Made by a program: the position numbers and the translations under genes
From: VYFG01 sp965204165
GTDB taxonomy: Bacteria > Pseudomonadota > Gammaproteobacteria > Arenicellales > Poriferihabitantaceae
DNA length: 64,000 nucleotides
Direction of reading: 5' to 3'
Assembly: GCA_965204165.1 (NCBI GenBank)
Contig: OZ241969.1
Span: 1-64,000 of the forward strand
Shown here: piece by piece, positions 1-9,085 of the stretch
How positions within the stretch are numbered: position 1 is the stretch's first letter
Layout of the letters: the number at the start of each line of letters is the position of its first letter
Notes under the pieces: model-generated
What the model was told of the DNA's origin: nothing
Databases searched by the model: none
Seen by the model: the letters and a program-made list of their open reading frames with translations, nothing else

Positions 1-125
1 TTGTCGACGGCAGCGCGGCTGGCAAGATCCACAAAATCGCCAGGTGTCCAAACTTCATCCGGGTCGGAGGATATCCGGATCAGTATCCGGGATCGCAGGT
101 CGGGGTTTTTCGTGAAGCTCTTCAT
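1..125 (-). CDS. DUF6088/AbiEi-type antitoxin-like protein, N-terminal fragment
   Basis: The first 41 residues of a gene that reads off the left edge of the window. The end of the visible part (GDFVDLASRAAVDK) resembles the winged-helix N-terminus of DUF6088/AbiEi-type proteins, where a phrase like 'dlgsr.aVdkaLsrL' precedes a short wing. Members of that family act as DNA-binding antitoxins in type IV toxin-antitoxin pairs. The gene is divergent from the HipA-like gene at 347, which itself carries an AbiEi-like N-terminal domain, so the two may have been one regulatory unit. No stop codon is in view and the effector domain is outside the window. The family call rests on a short match and is moderate. 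Confidence 0.5.
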   Translation of the reverse strand, partial: MKSFTKNPDLRSRILIRISSDPDEVWTPGDFVDLASRAAVD

Positions 126-346
126 GTCCGAATTATGATACATATTTTGGACATATCAAGAAGAAAGTCCCAATGATGTTGCAATTTTCGGTCAAATCAC
201 GGGTGGTTAAGCGCAAAGTCAGCGATCTCCCTTGGTTCCTCGCTTCTGTTACTTTCGCAAATCTAAAGTTTGTAAAAGTTAGAATTCTTGACATGGTATA
301 CTCTGAATCTTTACTTTTAAAGACCAAAGAATCGAGAAAGTAGGAA
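126..346. promoter_or_regulatory. AT-rich divergent intergenic region (DUF6088-like / HipA-like)
   Basis: This 220-base region is clearly more AT-rich than the flanking genes and must hold both divergent promoters. It contains a TTGACA at 288-293 pointing toward the HipA-like gene, with only a weak -10 (TTACTT near 311), and short repeated AAAGTTTGTAAAAGTT-like sequence at 265-280 that could be an operator. Nothing firmer can be said from the sequence. Confidence 0.35.
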
Positions 347-2146
347 ATGTTGCATCTCGTTGGCGAAACCATCGACAAACACCGTGCCAAATATGGCGCG
401 GATACCGGCAAGTTCGTCCAGATCATGCGGGGAATCTATGTTGGCAGGGAGGACGATGCCGACGTCGTCCTGTTCGATCACGCACTCAGGGTCGCCGCCT
501 ACCTCTACCCGAATACCTATCTTTGCGGAGCCAGTGCGGAATTGCTTGCGCCGACCCCGGACAGGCGTCTGTTCCTGAGCGGGAAGCGCAACGCACGCAC
601 ACGGCTCGGCAACCTTGAGATCGTGCAGACGCGCGCCCCCGCCGCTCCCGAGACGGAGCCCGTGCAAGCCTCGGACCCGATGGGCGTTCTTACCGTACTG
701 CGCTCAACACTGCGTTTCCGTTATCTGGAATCCTTCAGGCCACGCAGTGAAGCCGGCGCCGCCATGTCGATGGAAATGCAGGCAGACATCGCGGAGCGAC
801 TGGTGGAATCCGCCGGTAGCGAGGAAACGGCCATCATCGAGTGCTGGCGGTTGGCGCAAACCAATGGATGGCAGAACGTGGCGGTCCGGGCGGAAGCGTT
901 CATCACCACACCGCCGCGCGAGGTGTCGATTCCAAAGACGGTCCTCCATGTGGGATGGCATGGACAGGAGATCGGCGTGCTTTCACATGACGGATCGGCC
1001 TGGCGATGGGAGCCGGGCGAGCCGGGCGGCGCAACTCCGGTTCGGACCGGTACGCCGGGAAGCCTGCCGCCATTCATCGAGAGCCTGTTGCCGGAGGGCT
1101 GGCTTGAGCGGGTACTGCAGCCAAGATCGGATCAGGAGCGAATAACATCCGGCAAGCGATACACGTCCAACATCATCGTCTCGCCGGACCCGGGCGACTT
1201 TCATGCGCTCCCGGCTGACGTGCTCGAAGGACGCCTCGAATCGTATACGGACGAAGGCGTCTTTGTCGGCGCCTACGACGGGCCGTCACCTTCATTTGAC
1301 GTGACCCTCGAAGACCGCATGGCCCAACTGTTTGAGTCGGCGGCAACTCCGCGTCTTTCCGGTGTCCAGATCAAGGCGCCGATGAACCTTTCCCGGGACG
1401 GGGTGTTGCGCCCGGCCCGGGACCTGGCCTTCACGCATGTTTTCAAACCGTCGCCCGGTGCGGGTTTCGAGGATCTTCCCCTGGTGGAAGCCGCGTGCCT
1501 GGCCGCGGCACAGGCCTGTGGATTCGAGACCGCGGTGCACGCGATCGTCCGGATGCCGAACGGCTTGCCGGATGCACTGCTGGTCGAACGTTTCGACATC
1601 AGGCAGGACCGCAACGACCGCCGGATGATCGCTGTGGAAGACATGGCCTCCGTTCGTGGAGTGGCGCCTTCGGAAAAATACCGGGGTTCGATCGAGCAGG
1701 CCAATCGGGCGCTCCGGGGAGTCTCGAGTGACCCGGATGCAGACACGGCGGTGTTGTTTGCCCGGGCCGCATTCGCATGGCTCATCGCCGACGGGGATTT
1801 TCACCTGAAGAACATGGCCGTCCTCAGGGTTGCACCCGGCAGCGGAAAAAATTTTATATCCGCCCGGATCTCACCAGCCTATGATGTGGTCACAACCCGC
1901 GTATTTCCCGGCCTTCAAAACGACTATCTCGCACTCTCCCTGGCGGGCAAGCGGAATAATCTGTCATCCGGCGACCTTGTCCGGGCCGCGACGACCATGG
2001 GTCTCGCCGCGGGGGCTGCAGAGCAACTGCTCGCGTCTCTATGCCATTGTCTGAGTGCCCATCTCGGAGGCATTGAACCCGCCTCCGACCGGGTCAACCG
2101 GGCGTTCCAGATCTGGGAAAGCAGGATCGACGCCCTGGCCGTCTGA
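347..2146 (+). CDS. HipA-family Ser/Thr kinase toxin with N-terminal AbiEi-like domain
   Basis: A 599-residue protein, longer than ordinary HipA (about 440). Residues 1 to about 105 look like an AbiEi-type domain (QIMRGIYVG, then YLCGASAELL and a basic strand region). Residues about 195-265 match the HipA N-subdomain, including LLPEGWLERVL near 247. Residues about 335-560 form the HipA kinase: a glycine-rich GVQIKAP near 338, THVFKPSPG, the catalytic loop DGDFHLKN near 481 (usually HGDxHxKN) and the metal-binding SPAYDVV near 510. HipA kinases phosphorylate targets such as glutamyl-tRNA synthetase and are normally neutralised by a HipB repressor. No HipB-like gene is adjacent; the built-in AbiEi-like domain may serve instead (inference). 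ATG 347 follows GTAGGAA closely; no better start is seen. Confidence 0.75.
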   Translation: MLHLVGETIDKHRAKYGADTGKFVQIMRGIYVGREDDADVVLFDHALRVAAYLYPNTYLCGASAELLAPTPDRRLFLSGKRNARTRLGNLEIVQTRAPAAPETEPVQASDPMGVLTVLRSTLRFRYLESFRPRSEAGAAMSMEMQADIAERLVESAGSEETAIIECWRLAQTNGWQNVAVRAEAFITTPPREVSIPKTVLHVGWHGQEIGVLSHDGSAWRWEPGEPGGATPVRTGTPGSLPPFIESLLPEGWLERVLQPRSDQERITSGKRYTSNIIVSPDPGDFHALPADVLEGRLESYTDEGVFVGAYDGPSPSFDVTLEDRMAQLFESAATPRLSGVQIKAPMNLSRDGVLRPARDLAFTHVFKPSPGAGFEDLPLVEAACLAAAQACGFETAVHAIVRMPNGLPDALLVERFDIRQDRNDRRMIAVEDMASVRGVAPSEKYRGSIEQANRALRGVSSDPDADTAVLFARAAFAWLIADGDFHLKNMAVLRVAPGSGKNFISARISPAYDVVTTRVFPGLQNDYLALSLAGKRNNLSSGDLVRAATTMGLAAGAAEQLLASLCHCLSAHLGGIEPASDRVNRAFQIWESRIDALAV

Positions 2147-2294
2147 TCATTGAAGCGGACCCGACTGATCCGGGAAGACCGGGGCAGCACCGTCAATTCC
2201 GGAATGGTTTCAGGTGGTTGCCCGGTGGGCAATGCCTGGCCGGATCCTTCCGTTACCGCGTGATCGTCATCCGTGGGCAAGCCACGGACAACCT

Positions 2295-2639
2295 CTAAGA
2301 GCGGTCGGGCTTCGGATTGTACGGCGGCACCGGAAAGGACGACACATTGCCCCCCGATGCCACATTCGCGTCCAGGATCTTGTTCGTCCCCTCCTTCTTC
2401 ACCTCGTCAATGCGGATCACCGACTGGATCGGCACATAGGTCCGGTTGACCTGACCGAACTCCGCCTTGAGCTTTTCCTCCGACGGGTCCACCAGCAGGT
2501 TGGAGCGTTCGCCGAAGATGATGTCCGCGATTTCCACGAAGGCGTACAGGTTGCTCTGGGAAACCTCGTGGGCATACAGCTCGTAAAGCTGCCCGTTGTT
2601 CACGAACTGCACTTTGTAGATGTTCTTTTTTCGGGGCAT
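2295..2639 (-). CDS. DUF1820 family protein
   Basis: A 114-residue soluble protein that matches the DUF1820 family of gammaproteobacteria: a start like YKVQFVNNGQLYELYA, a central VEIADIIFGE, then VDPSEEKLKAEFG and the closing PIQSVIRIDEVKKEG. The function of the family is not known; members are small and cytoplasmic. The length is normal and the start ATG is the only reasonable one. It is divergent from the PBP4 gene at 2772, with about 130 bases between them for two promoters. Confidence 0.85.
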   Translation of the reverse strand: MPRKKNIYKVQFVNNGQLYELYAHEVSQSNLYAFVEIADIIFGERSNLLVDPSEEKLKAEFGQVNRTYVPIQSVIRIDEVKKEGTNKILDANVASGGNVSSFPVPPYNPKPDRS

Positions 2640-2771
2640 GTCGGGTGGGTGGCGTCTGGAAATCGTTCACCGACATCCTGTTGCCGGTTGTGCCAAAATT
2701 ATATCATCGTAGCCGTCCGGGCCAGTGCCGGGCCAAGGTATCCACCAGAACCCCGACGAACCGCCGCCAAA

Positions 2772-4214
2772 GTGACTCCCCTCCGACGCCTTGCAGGCAT
2801 CCTCCTGGCCCTCTGCACGATCACGCTCCATTCCGCCCCCGCCGCCGCCGGGGAGCTGCCCGGGGAGATTTCCCGCCTGCTGACGAAATACGGGGTGCCC
2901 GAGAATTCGGTCAGCCTGGTCGTCCGGGAAGCGGGACCGGACAGGGAGTTGCTCTCCCTGAACCCCCATGTGCCGCGCAATCCCGCCTCCGTGATCAAGC
3001 TCCTGACCACCGTCGCCGCCCTGGAACTGCTCGGCCCGGCCTACCAGTGGGAGACCCGGTATTTCGTGGACGGCAAGGTGGATGCCGAGGGCAGGCTCCG
3101 GGGCAACCTGATCATGCAGGGCGGCGGCGACCCCTTCCTGACCGTGGAGCGGTTCTGGCACCATGTTCTTGCCTTGCGCCAGCGGGGGATCCGCCATGTC
3201 GACGGCAACCTGATCATCGACAACACCCTGTTCAAGATACCGCGCCATGACCGGGCCGCCTTCGATGGCAAGCCCCAGCGGCTCTACAATGTCGGGCCGG
3301 ACGCGGCGCTGACCAATTTCTCCGCCACCCGCTTTGTCATCGAACCCCTGGACGGACGCATCCACGTCTTCGCGGACCCCCCGCTTGCGAACCTGGTGGT
3401 CATCAACAAGCTCACGCCGTCGAAGGGCAAGTGCGCCAGCCGGAATGCCGGATGGTCGCTCCGGTTCGAACGCGCGGAAGGCAGGATACTGGCACGGTTT
3501 TCCGGCAAGTACCGGACCCGCTGCGGCGCCCATTCGCTCTCCCGCAGCTACTTCAGCAACCAGGAGTACACGTACCGACTGTTCCGCTATCTCTGGGAAT
3601 CCGCGGGCGGAACGCTCCGGGGCGGATACCGCACCGGGAGCACGCCGGAGACTGCGGCCCAACTCGTGACCATGACGTCGCGGTCCCTGGCCGAGAATGT
3701 CGCCGGCATCAACAAGTACAGCAACAACGTCATGGCGCGGCAGTTGCTGCTGACCATCGGCAGGGAACGGAACCCGGATTCCGCGGCGGACACCCGGGCC
3801 GCCGGAATCGAGGCGGTCATGGACTGGCTGGACCGGGCCGGGGTGGACACCCGGGGCCTGGTGATCGACAACGGCGCCGGCCTTTCCCGTACCAGCCGGA
3901 CCACTGCGGCACAGGTCGCCAGGCTGCTGGCGGTGGCCTGGCACAGCAACTGGCAGCCGGAGTTTCTCGCCTCGCTTTCCCTGTCGGCGATGGACGGCAC
4001 GATGCGCCGCCGGCTGCAGGAAACCGGCCTGGCCGGCAGGGCGCGGATCAAGACCGGCCTGATCAACGGCGTGCGCAGCATGGCCGGATACGTCCACGCC
4101 GCCAATGGACGGCACTATACCGTCACCATGTTCATCCATTCCCCGAAGATCAATTTCTGGAACGGCAACCGGATCCAGGATGCCGTGCTGGAATGGATCT
4201 ACCGGCGGTCCTAG
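2772..4214 (+). CDS. dacB: D-alanyl-D-alanine carboxypeptidase/endopeptidase (PBP4 type)
   Basis: A periplasmic low-molecular-weight penicillin-binding protein of 480 residues. It trims D-Ala from peptidoglycan stem peptides and cuts cross-links. GTG 2772 is chosen because it gives a classic signal peptide (LRRLAGILLALCTITLHSAP, then AAAG); the open frame runs further upstream but that part is antisense to the DUF1820 gene and not protein-like. All three penicillin-binding motifs are present: SVIK with the nucleophile at about Ser73, SNN at about 317 and KTG at about 427. The large insertion between SxxK and SxN is typical of class C (PBP4/Dac) enzymes. Confidence 0.93.
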   Translation: MTPLRRLAGILLALCTITLHSAPAAAGELPGEISRLLTKYGVPENSVSLVVREAGPDRELLSLNPHVPRNPASVIKLLTTVAALELLGPAYQWETRYFVDGKVDAEGRLRGNLIMQGGGDPFLTVERFWHHVLALRQRGIRHVDGNLIIDNTLFKIPRHDRAAFDGKPQRLYNVGPDAALTNFSATRFVIEPLDGRIHVFADPPLANLVVINKLTPSKGKCASRNAGWSLRFERAEGRILARFSGKYRTRCGAHSLSRSYFSNQEYTYRLFRYLWESAGGTLRGGYRTGSTPETAAQLVTMTSRSLAENVAGINKYSNNVMARQLLLTIGRERNPDSAADTRAAGIEAVMDWLDRAGVDTRGLVIDNGAGLSRTSRTTAAQVARLLAVAWHSNWQPEFLASLSLSAMDGTMRRRLQETGLAGRARIKTGLINGVRSMAGYVHAANGRHYTVTMFIHSPKINFWNGNRIQDAVLEWIYRRS

Positions 4215-4218
4215 CGCC

Positions 4219-5076
4219 TCAGGCCTTCCGCGTCCGGGATCCCAGGAAGGGCAGCACCGCTCCGGCGACCTCCGCGGGGACATCCAGGTGCAGGTGATGA
4301 TTTCCCGGCAGGACGACCATTTCGGCGTTGCCAAGCGCGGCGATGCGTTGATGCGTGACATCGCGGTCGATGATCGTGCCCTGGCTCGCCAGGATCACCA
4401 GGGTCGGCGCCTCGACGCCGCGGACGAATTCCATGACCGCCGCCTCGGTCAGGTACACGGCCGACGGATTCCTGAGCCGCCGGTCGGTATGGAGCCGGAT
4501 TTCGCCGGCCTCCTCCCGGGCGTTGCGGCGCACCAGCAGTTCCGCCCCGTCCCGGGAGACCGGACTGGCCCGGCACCGGGCGTCGATCAGCGCCTGCCAG
4601 TCCGGATAACCGCCGCGCCGCGGCGGTTCCGGGTCGAGTTCCGCCTCGATGGACCTGCGCAGCCGGTTCACCGTGTCCTCGGCCTCGCCGCTGGTCGGCC
4701 CCACGCCTTCGATCAGCACCAGTGACCTGACCCGCTCCGGAAAGACCGCGCTGTACGCCAGCGCGACGTTAGCCCCCAGCGAATGCCCGACGAGATGGAA
4801 ACGCCTCCATCCGAGCCCGGCCGCAGCATGGGCGACATCGGCCACGTAGTCGACAAAGAGATACCCGTCGCCCGCCGGCCGGTGGGCGGAATGGCCGTGC
4901 CCGGGGAAGTCAGGGACAACGACGCGGTACCCGGGCAGGTGCCCCGACAGGGGGATGAAACTGGCGGCATTGTCCCGCCATCCGTGGAGCGCCAGCACGG
5001 GCTCGCCGTCCGCGTCGCCGAGGCAAAGCGCGGCAAGTTGGCCGCCTGGACGATCGAGTTGAATGGATGTGTGCAT
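4219..5076 (-). CDS. alpha/beta hydrolase
   Basis: A 285-residue single-domain alpha/beta hydrolase. Motifs in order: LALHGWRDNAASF (oxyanion-side HGW), a PDFPGHGHS strand-4 motif, nucleophile elbow GHSLGANVALAY, and a catalytic His region GNHHLHLDVP near the C-terminus; the acid is probably in the IDRD segment. It resembles the MhpC/serine hydrolase-like group, but the substrate cannot be told. The stop lies 4 bases from the convergent dacB stop. An upstream ATG at 5103 would add nine residues; 5076 is preferred because homologous sequence begins there. Confidence 0.8.
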   Translation of the reverse strand: MHTSIQLDRPGGQLAALCLGDADGEPVLALHGWRDNAASFIPLSGHLPGYRVVVPDFPGHGHSAHRPAGDGYLFVDYVADVAHAAAGLGWRRFHLVGHSLGANVALAYSAVFPERVRSLVLIEGVGPTSGEAEDTVNRLRRSIEAELDPEPPRRGGYPDWQALIDARCRASPVSRDGAELLVRRNAREEAGEIRLHTDRRLRNPSAVYLTEAAVMEFVRGVEAPTLVILASQGTIIDRDVTHQRIAALGNAEMVVLPGNHHLHLDVPAEVAGAVLPFLGSRTRKA

Positions 5077-5103
5077 CGGGAATCCGTCTCGGGGTTGCGG
5101 CAT

Positions 5104-5290
5104 CCGGATACCGGACTGATGGATTGGACGGCGGATCAGCCGGACGGGCAGATTACACCATTCATTGGTCGCAAATCAGGATTGCCAGGTTTGTACTGCG
5201 GAACGAATTGAATTATCGTATATATAAAGAATTGGTTAAACATGTAATTAATTATTGGATTTTTCAATAATTACCCTCGAGGAAACAGTC
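5104..5290 (+). promoter_or_regulatory. gltA leader/promoter region
   Basis: This AT-rich stretch upstream of the citrate synthase gene contains TATATAAAG around 5221-5229 and a strong ribosome-binding site, GAGGAAA at about 5279-5285, just before the ATG at 5291. No convincing -35 box pairs with the TATA-like sequence, so the exact promoter is not assigned. Confidence 0.4.
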
Positions 5291-6646
5291 ATGGCCAAGT
5301 CCAGTACCAAAGACGACTTCACGCTCACGGACAACAGTACCGGCAAGTCCTACACGCTGCCCGCGCTCACGGGCAGCATGGGAAACCGCCTGGTGGACAT
5401 CAGCAAGCTGTATCCGCAGACCGGCATCCTGACCTACGACCCGGGATTCTCGTCCACCGCCGCCTGCAAGTCCGACATCACCTACATCGACGGAAACAAG
5501 GGCGTGCTCATGCACCGCGGCTATCCCATCGACCAGCTCGCAAAGCACAGCGACTACATCGAGGTCTGCTATCTCCTCCTGTACGGGCAGCTGCCGACCC
5601 CCGAACAGAAAGAGCAGTTCGACACCGACATCAAGCATCACACGCTGCTGCACGAACAGCTGATCCGGTTCTACAGCGGCTTCATGCGCAGCGCGCATCC
5701 CATGGCGGTCATGGTGGGCGTGGTCGGTGCGCTGTCCGCGTTCTACCACGACAAGATGGACATCACCGACCCCAACGAGCAGCGGGTCGCCGCCCACCGC
5801 ATCATCGCCAAGATGCCCACCATCGGCGCCTATGCCTACAAGTACTCCCTGGGCATGCCGTTCCCCATGCCGCGCAACAAGTACACCTACGCGGAAAACC
5901 TCCTGCACTTGATGTTTTCCAATCCCGCGGAGGAATACGACATCAACCCCGTCCTGGCCAAGGCCATCAACCTCCTGCTGATCCTGCACGCGGACCACGA
6001 GCAGAACGCGTCCACCTCCACGGTCCGCCTTGCCGGATCCTCCGGGGCCAACCCCTATGCCTGCGTGGCGTCCGGGATCGCCTCGCTGTGGGGGCCCGCC
6101 CACGGTGGCGCCAACGAGGCGGTCCTGAAGATGCTGGGACAGATCGGCACATCCAGGAACATCCCGAAATTCATCAAGAAGGCCCAGGACCCCGATGACA
6201 GCTTCCGCCTGATGGGTTTCGGCCACAGGGTCTACAAGAGCTATGACCCGCGGGCCACCGTGCTGCGGGAATCCTGCCACGAGGTGCTGAACGTTCTCGG
6301 CATCAACGATCCCCAGCTCGAACTGGCCATGGAACTGGAGCAGATCGCCCTCAAGGATGCGTACTTCATCGAAAAGAAGCTGTACCCCAACGTGGATTTC
6401 TATTCCGGCATCATCATGAGCGCCCTTGGTTTCCCCACGTCCATGTTCACGGTGATGTTCGCCATCGGCCGGTCGGTGGGATGGATATCCCACTGGAAGG
6501 AAATGCTGATGGATGACCACCACCGGATCGGCCGCCCGCGGCAGCTGTACCTCGGCGAGACGGAACGGAAATTCAATCCCATGGACAAGCGCGGTCACAC
6601 GGAAAAGAAGACCAGCTGGAGCTGGCTGTGGGGCGGCGGCCGCTGA
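5291..6646 (+). CDS. gltA: citrate synthase (type II)
   Basis: A 451-residue citrate synthase, which condenses oxaloacetate with acetyl-CoA in the first TCA step. Diagnostic motifs are HADHEQNASTSTVR (substrate-binding His), the WGPAHGGANEAV segment, the FGHRVYKSYDPRA segment and the catalytic Asp region near NVDFYSG. The N-terminal beta-rich domain (GFSSTAACKSDITYIDG) marks the hexameric, NADH-inhibited type common in gammaproteobacteria. ATG 5291 is set by the GAGGAAA Shine-Dalgarno. It is a monocistronic gene, convergent with the antiporter gene. Confidence 0.97.
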   Translation: MAKSSTKDDFTLTDNSTGKSYTLPALTGSMGNRLVDISKLYPQTGILTYDPGFSSTAACKSDITYIDGNKGVLMHRGYPIDQLAKHSDYIEVCYLLLYGQLPTPEQKEQFDTDIKHHTLLHEQLIRFYSGFMRSAHPMAVMVGVVGALSAFYHDKMDITDPNEQRVAAHRIIAKMPTIGAYAYKYSLGMPFPMPRNKYTYAENLLHLMFSNPAEEYDINPVLAKAINLLLILHADHEQNASTSTVRLAGSSGANPYACVASGIASLWGPAHGGANEAVLKMLGQIGTSRNIPKFIKKAQDPDDSFRLMGFGHRVYKSYDPRATVLRESCHEVLNVLGINDPQLELAMELEQIALKDAYFIEKKLYPNVDFYSGIIMSALGFPTSMFTVMFAIGRSVGWISHWKEMLMDDHHRIGRPRQLYLGETERKFNPMDKRGHTEKKTSWSWLWGGGR

Positions 6647-6661
6647 TCCCGCGGGTCCCGC

Positions 6662-7603
6662 TCAGCTGAACAGCCAGGCCTGGCAGCCGATGTAGCCGGC
6701 GAGGAGCGCCGCGCCCTCCAGGCGGTTGATTTGCCGGCTGGTTGCGCAGAATATCCAGAGCACCACGCCCGCGGCCGCCATGATTCCGAGCATGGCCACG
6801 CTGACGTCCCCCCGGGGCAGGGGTGTGATCGCCGCCGCGGCGCCGAGCACGCAGAACGTGTTCCAGATGTTGGAGCCGACGATATTGCCCACGGCCATGG
6901 ACCCGTGTCCGCGCAGGATGGAGATCACCGAGGCGGTGATCTCCGGCAGGCTGGTGCCCACGGCCACCACGGTCATCCCGATGAGGGCCTCGGAGACGCC
7001 GAGCCTTGCGGCGATGTGAACCGCCCCTTCCACCAGCCAGTGCCCGCCGAGGGACAGAAGGAAGATGCCGCCGGCGAGCCCGGCCAGCACCCCGGCCAGG
7101 GATTTCCGGGCGGCGACGTCCCCCCCGACATCGATGTTGATGCCGCCCGCCTGCCGTCTCCGTGATACCCGGACCACCCAGACGACGTACACCAGCAACG
7201 CGGACAGCAGCAGCAGGCCCTCCAGGGTGCCGATCCGGCCGTCCGGCAGGAGCGTGCCGACAATGGCGGCAAACCCCAGCAGCATCACCGGCAGGTCGCG
7301 CCTGAGCACGAACGGCTCGATGTCGATGGGCAGGAGGATCGCGCTGATGGCGAGCACCAGGGCGATGTTGGCGAAGTTCGATCCCACCACGTTGCCGATG
7401 GCGATTCCCGGGGACCCCACCAGGGCCGCGTCGATGCTGACCGCCAGCTCCGGGGCGCTGGTGCCCAGGGCGACGATGGTCAGGCCCGTGACCAGGGAGG
7501 ACAGTCCGGCGCGAAGGCCCAGCGTCACCGCGGCGCGGACCAGAAGTTCGCCGCCACCGGCGAGTGCGCCGAGTCCGACCAGTATCAAGAGAATGTCCGT
7601 CAC
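6662..7603 (-). CDS. calcium/sodium antiporter (CaCA family, YrbG-like)
   Basis: A 313-residue inner-membrane cation exchanger. It has the two inverted alpha-repeats of the CaCA superfamily: GTSAPELAVS with GNVVGSNFANI in the N-terminal half, and GTSLPEITAS with GNIVGSNIWNT in the C-terminal half. The Glu in each GTS-PE motif binds the cation. About ten hydrophobic helices are split by a short hydrophilic loop (SRRRQAGGINIDVGG). The specificity (Ca/Na or K-dependent) cannot be read from the sequence. The length and architecture are normal. Confidence 0.9.
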   Translation of the reverse strand: MTDILLILVGLGALAGGGELLVRAAVTLGLRAGLSSLVTGLTIVALGTSAPELAVSIDAALVGSPGIAIGNVVGSNFANIALVLAISAILLPIDIEPFVLRRDLPVMLLGFAAIVGTLLPDGRIGTLEGLLLLSALLVYVVWVVRVSRRRQAGGINIDVGGDVAARKSLAGVLAGLAGGIFLLSLGGHWLVEGAVHIAARLGVSEALIGMTVVAVGTSLPEITASVISILRGHGSMAVGNIVGSNIWNTFCVLGAAAAITPLPRGDVSVAMLGIMAAAGVVLWIFCATSRQINRLEGAALLAGYIGCQAWLFS

Positions 7604-7683
7604 GGGGGATTTGGGCCTTGTTGGTGCAGATACCCTGAATCGTCCCTATATCTGGCTTCTGCCTTGAATTACAATCCCCGGCC

Positions 7684-7941
7684 ATGCTGACCTGGGTCTA
7701 CAAGAGCGCGCGCAAGGCCGACACCTACCTGTACATCGATCGCAAGGACGACTTCACGCGGGTACCCAGTTCCCTGCTGGACCTGATGGGCCGGCTGGAC
7801 TATGTCCTCGAGGTGGACCTGTCCTCCCGGGAAAGACTGGCCCGGGCGGATATCGACGAGGTGCGCTCCAGGCTGCACGACAACGGCTATTTCGTCCAGC
7901 TGCCGCCCGGGGAGACGGCAGAGAATACGGCCGGACGGTGA
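7684..7941 (+). CDS. YcgL domain-containing protein
   Basis: An 85-residue member of the YcgL (DUF709) family, confined mainly to gammaproteobacteria. It is recognised by the start LTWVYKSARKADTYLYI, the VPSSLLDLMG segment and the C-terminal GYFVQLPP. Its function is not known. Only 4 bases separate it from the next gene, so it probably heads a three-gene operon with the small membrane protein and the rhomboid protease. Confidence 0.9.
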   Translation: MLTWVYKSARKADTYLYIDRKDDFTRVPSSLLDLMGRLDYVLEVDLSSRERLARADIDEVRSRLHDNGYFVQLPPGETAENTAGR

Positions 7942-7945
7942 TTCC

Positions 7946-8305
7946 ATGCTGACCAAGATCCTCTTCACCATCATCGTGGTGATCGGCGTTGCGCTGTATT
8001 TCCGTACCAAGAAGAACCCCCCCAGGGTACGGGAGGCGGCCGAATCCGGGCAGGAGTCCGCACCCTCCACGCGGACGGTGGTCTATATCCTGCTCGCCCT
8101 CATGGTGGCGGTGTCCATCGGCGTGTTCGTCCTCAAGTGGCAGCAGGACAACCGCATCATCGAGATCCGGGTCACCACGGAATCCGGCGAGGTGGTCAAC
8201 TACCAGGCCCGCCACAAGGATATCAGCGGGCGCAGCTTCCTCTCGCTGGAGGGCGTCCAGGTGACCCTCGGGGCGGGGGACCGCGTGGAGACGCTGGGTT
8301 ATTGA
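7946..8305 (+). CDS. small two-helix membrane protein of unknown function
   Basis: A 119-residue protein with an N-terminal membrane helix (residues about 4-20), a basic cytoplasmic loop (RTKKNPPRVREA) and a second helix (about 50-68), followed by a small soluble beta-rich tail of about 50 residues (IEIRVTTESGEVVNYQARH). I do not recognise the family. It sits between ycgL and the rhomboid gene with tight spacing, and its stop codon overlaps the rhomboid start, which suggests translational coupling and a membrane-linked role. Confidence 0.65.
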   Translation: MLTKILFTIIVVIGVALYFRTKKNPPRVREAAESGQESAPSTRTVVYILLALMVAVSIGVFVLKWQQDNRIIEIRVTTESGEVVNYQARHKDISGRSFLSLEGVQVTLGAGDRVETLGY

Positions 8306-8901
8306 GAACGCCGCTGCCCACGGTGCCCGTGACGCTGGCGCTGATCGGGACCTGCATCCTGGTCTACCTGCTCATGATGTGGAACCAGGAATGGGTGGTG
8401 CGCGGTCTGCTGATCTCGGTGTATTACCACCCGGCGCTGCCCGAGATCCGCGGGGGCGAGGTCTGGCGCCTGATTACGCCGGCTTTCCTGCATTTCGGGC
8501 TCTTCCATATCCTCTTCAACCTGCTGTGGACCTGGGAGTTCGGCCGCCTGATCGAGAGCCGCCAGGGCGGTCTCATGCTGCTGCTCCTGTTCCTGGTCTG
8601 CAGCCTGGCGGCGAACATCGCCCAGTACCAGGTGGACGGCCCCGCCTTCGGCGGGATGTCCGGGGTCATCTACGCGTTATTCGGCTACACCTGGACCCAG
8701 GGCTTCGCCAATCCCCGCTTCGGGGTCCGGCTCAATCCCCCGGTGATCTACCTGCTCCTCGGCTGGTTCGTCATCTGCTGGACCGGAATCCTGGAAAGAC
8801 TGTTCGGACTCGGGGTCGCGAACACGGCCCATACCGCGGGACTGGTTTCGGGCCTGGCGGTATCCCTCGCCGTGATCGTCTGGCAGCGCCTGTTCCGCTG
8901 A
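8302..8901 (+). CDS. rhomboid family intramembrane serine protease
   Basis: A six-helix intramembrane protease of 199 residues that cleaves transmembrane substrates inside the bilayer. The catalytic dyad is visible: GGMSGVIYALFG (Ser about 120) and ANTAHTAGLVSG (His about 177). The conserved HFGLFHILFNLLWTWEFG segment forms helix 2 and the L1 region. The start is unusual: TTG 8302 overlaps the previous stop as TTGA, the closest coupled start; GTG 8323 is an alternative. There is no GlpG-like N-terminal cytoplasmic domain. Confidence 0.88.
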   Translation: MRTPLPTVPVTLALIGTCILVYLLMMWNQEWVVRGLLISVYYHPALPEIRGGEVWRLITPAFLHFGLFHILFNLLWTWEFGRLIESRQGGLMLLLLFLVCSLAANIAQYQVDGPAFGGMSGVIYALFGYTWTQGFANPRFGVRLNPPVIYLLLGWFVICWTGILERLFGLGVANTAHTAGLVSGLAVSLAVIVWQRLFR

Positions 8902-9049
8902 GCCGGGCCGGGGCACGGAAGCCTGACGCGCCGCCGCATCGGCGGCAAGCTGCTCCACACCTGCCAAAGCGCATTGCCGGCGCGCCCGAAGGCAGCCCAG
9001 TCACGCTCTGAACATCCGCGATTTCCGGAACCCGGCCCCGAAATCAGCC

Positions 9050-9079
9050 TTGATCCCGCCGAGTGCGCTGGGGTACATT
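9050..9079 (+). promoter_or_regulatory. sigma-70-type promoter of the ileS T-box leader
   Basis: TTGATC at 9050-9055 and TACATT at 9074-9079 are 18 bases apart, placing transcription start near 9086, just in front of the T-box stem I sequence. This makes the leader about 370 nt long. Confidence 0.6.
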
Positions 9080-9085
9080 CCGCGC

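Noticed and set aside
2214..2771. Long N-terminal extension of the PBP4 frame
   Set aside because: The extension is antisense to the DUF1820 gene, and the signal peptide starts at GTG 2772.
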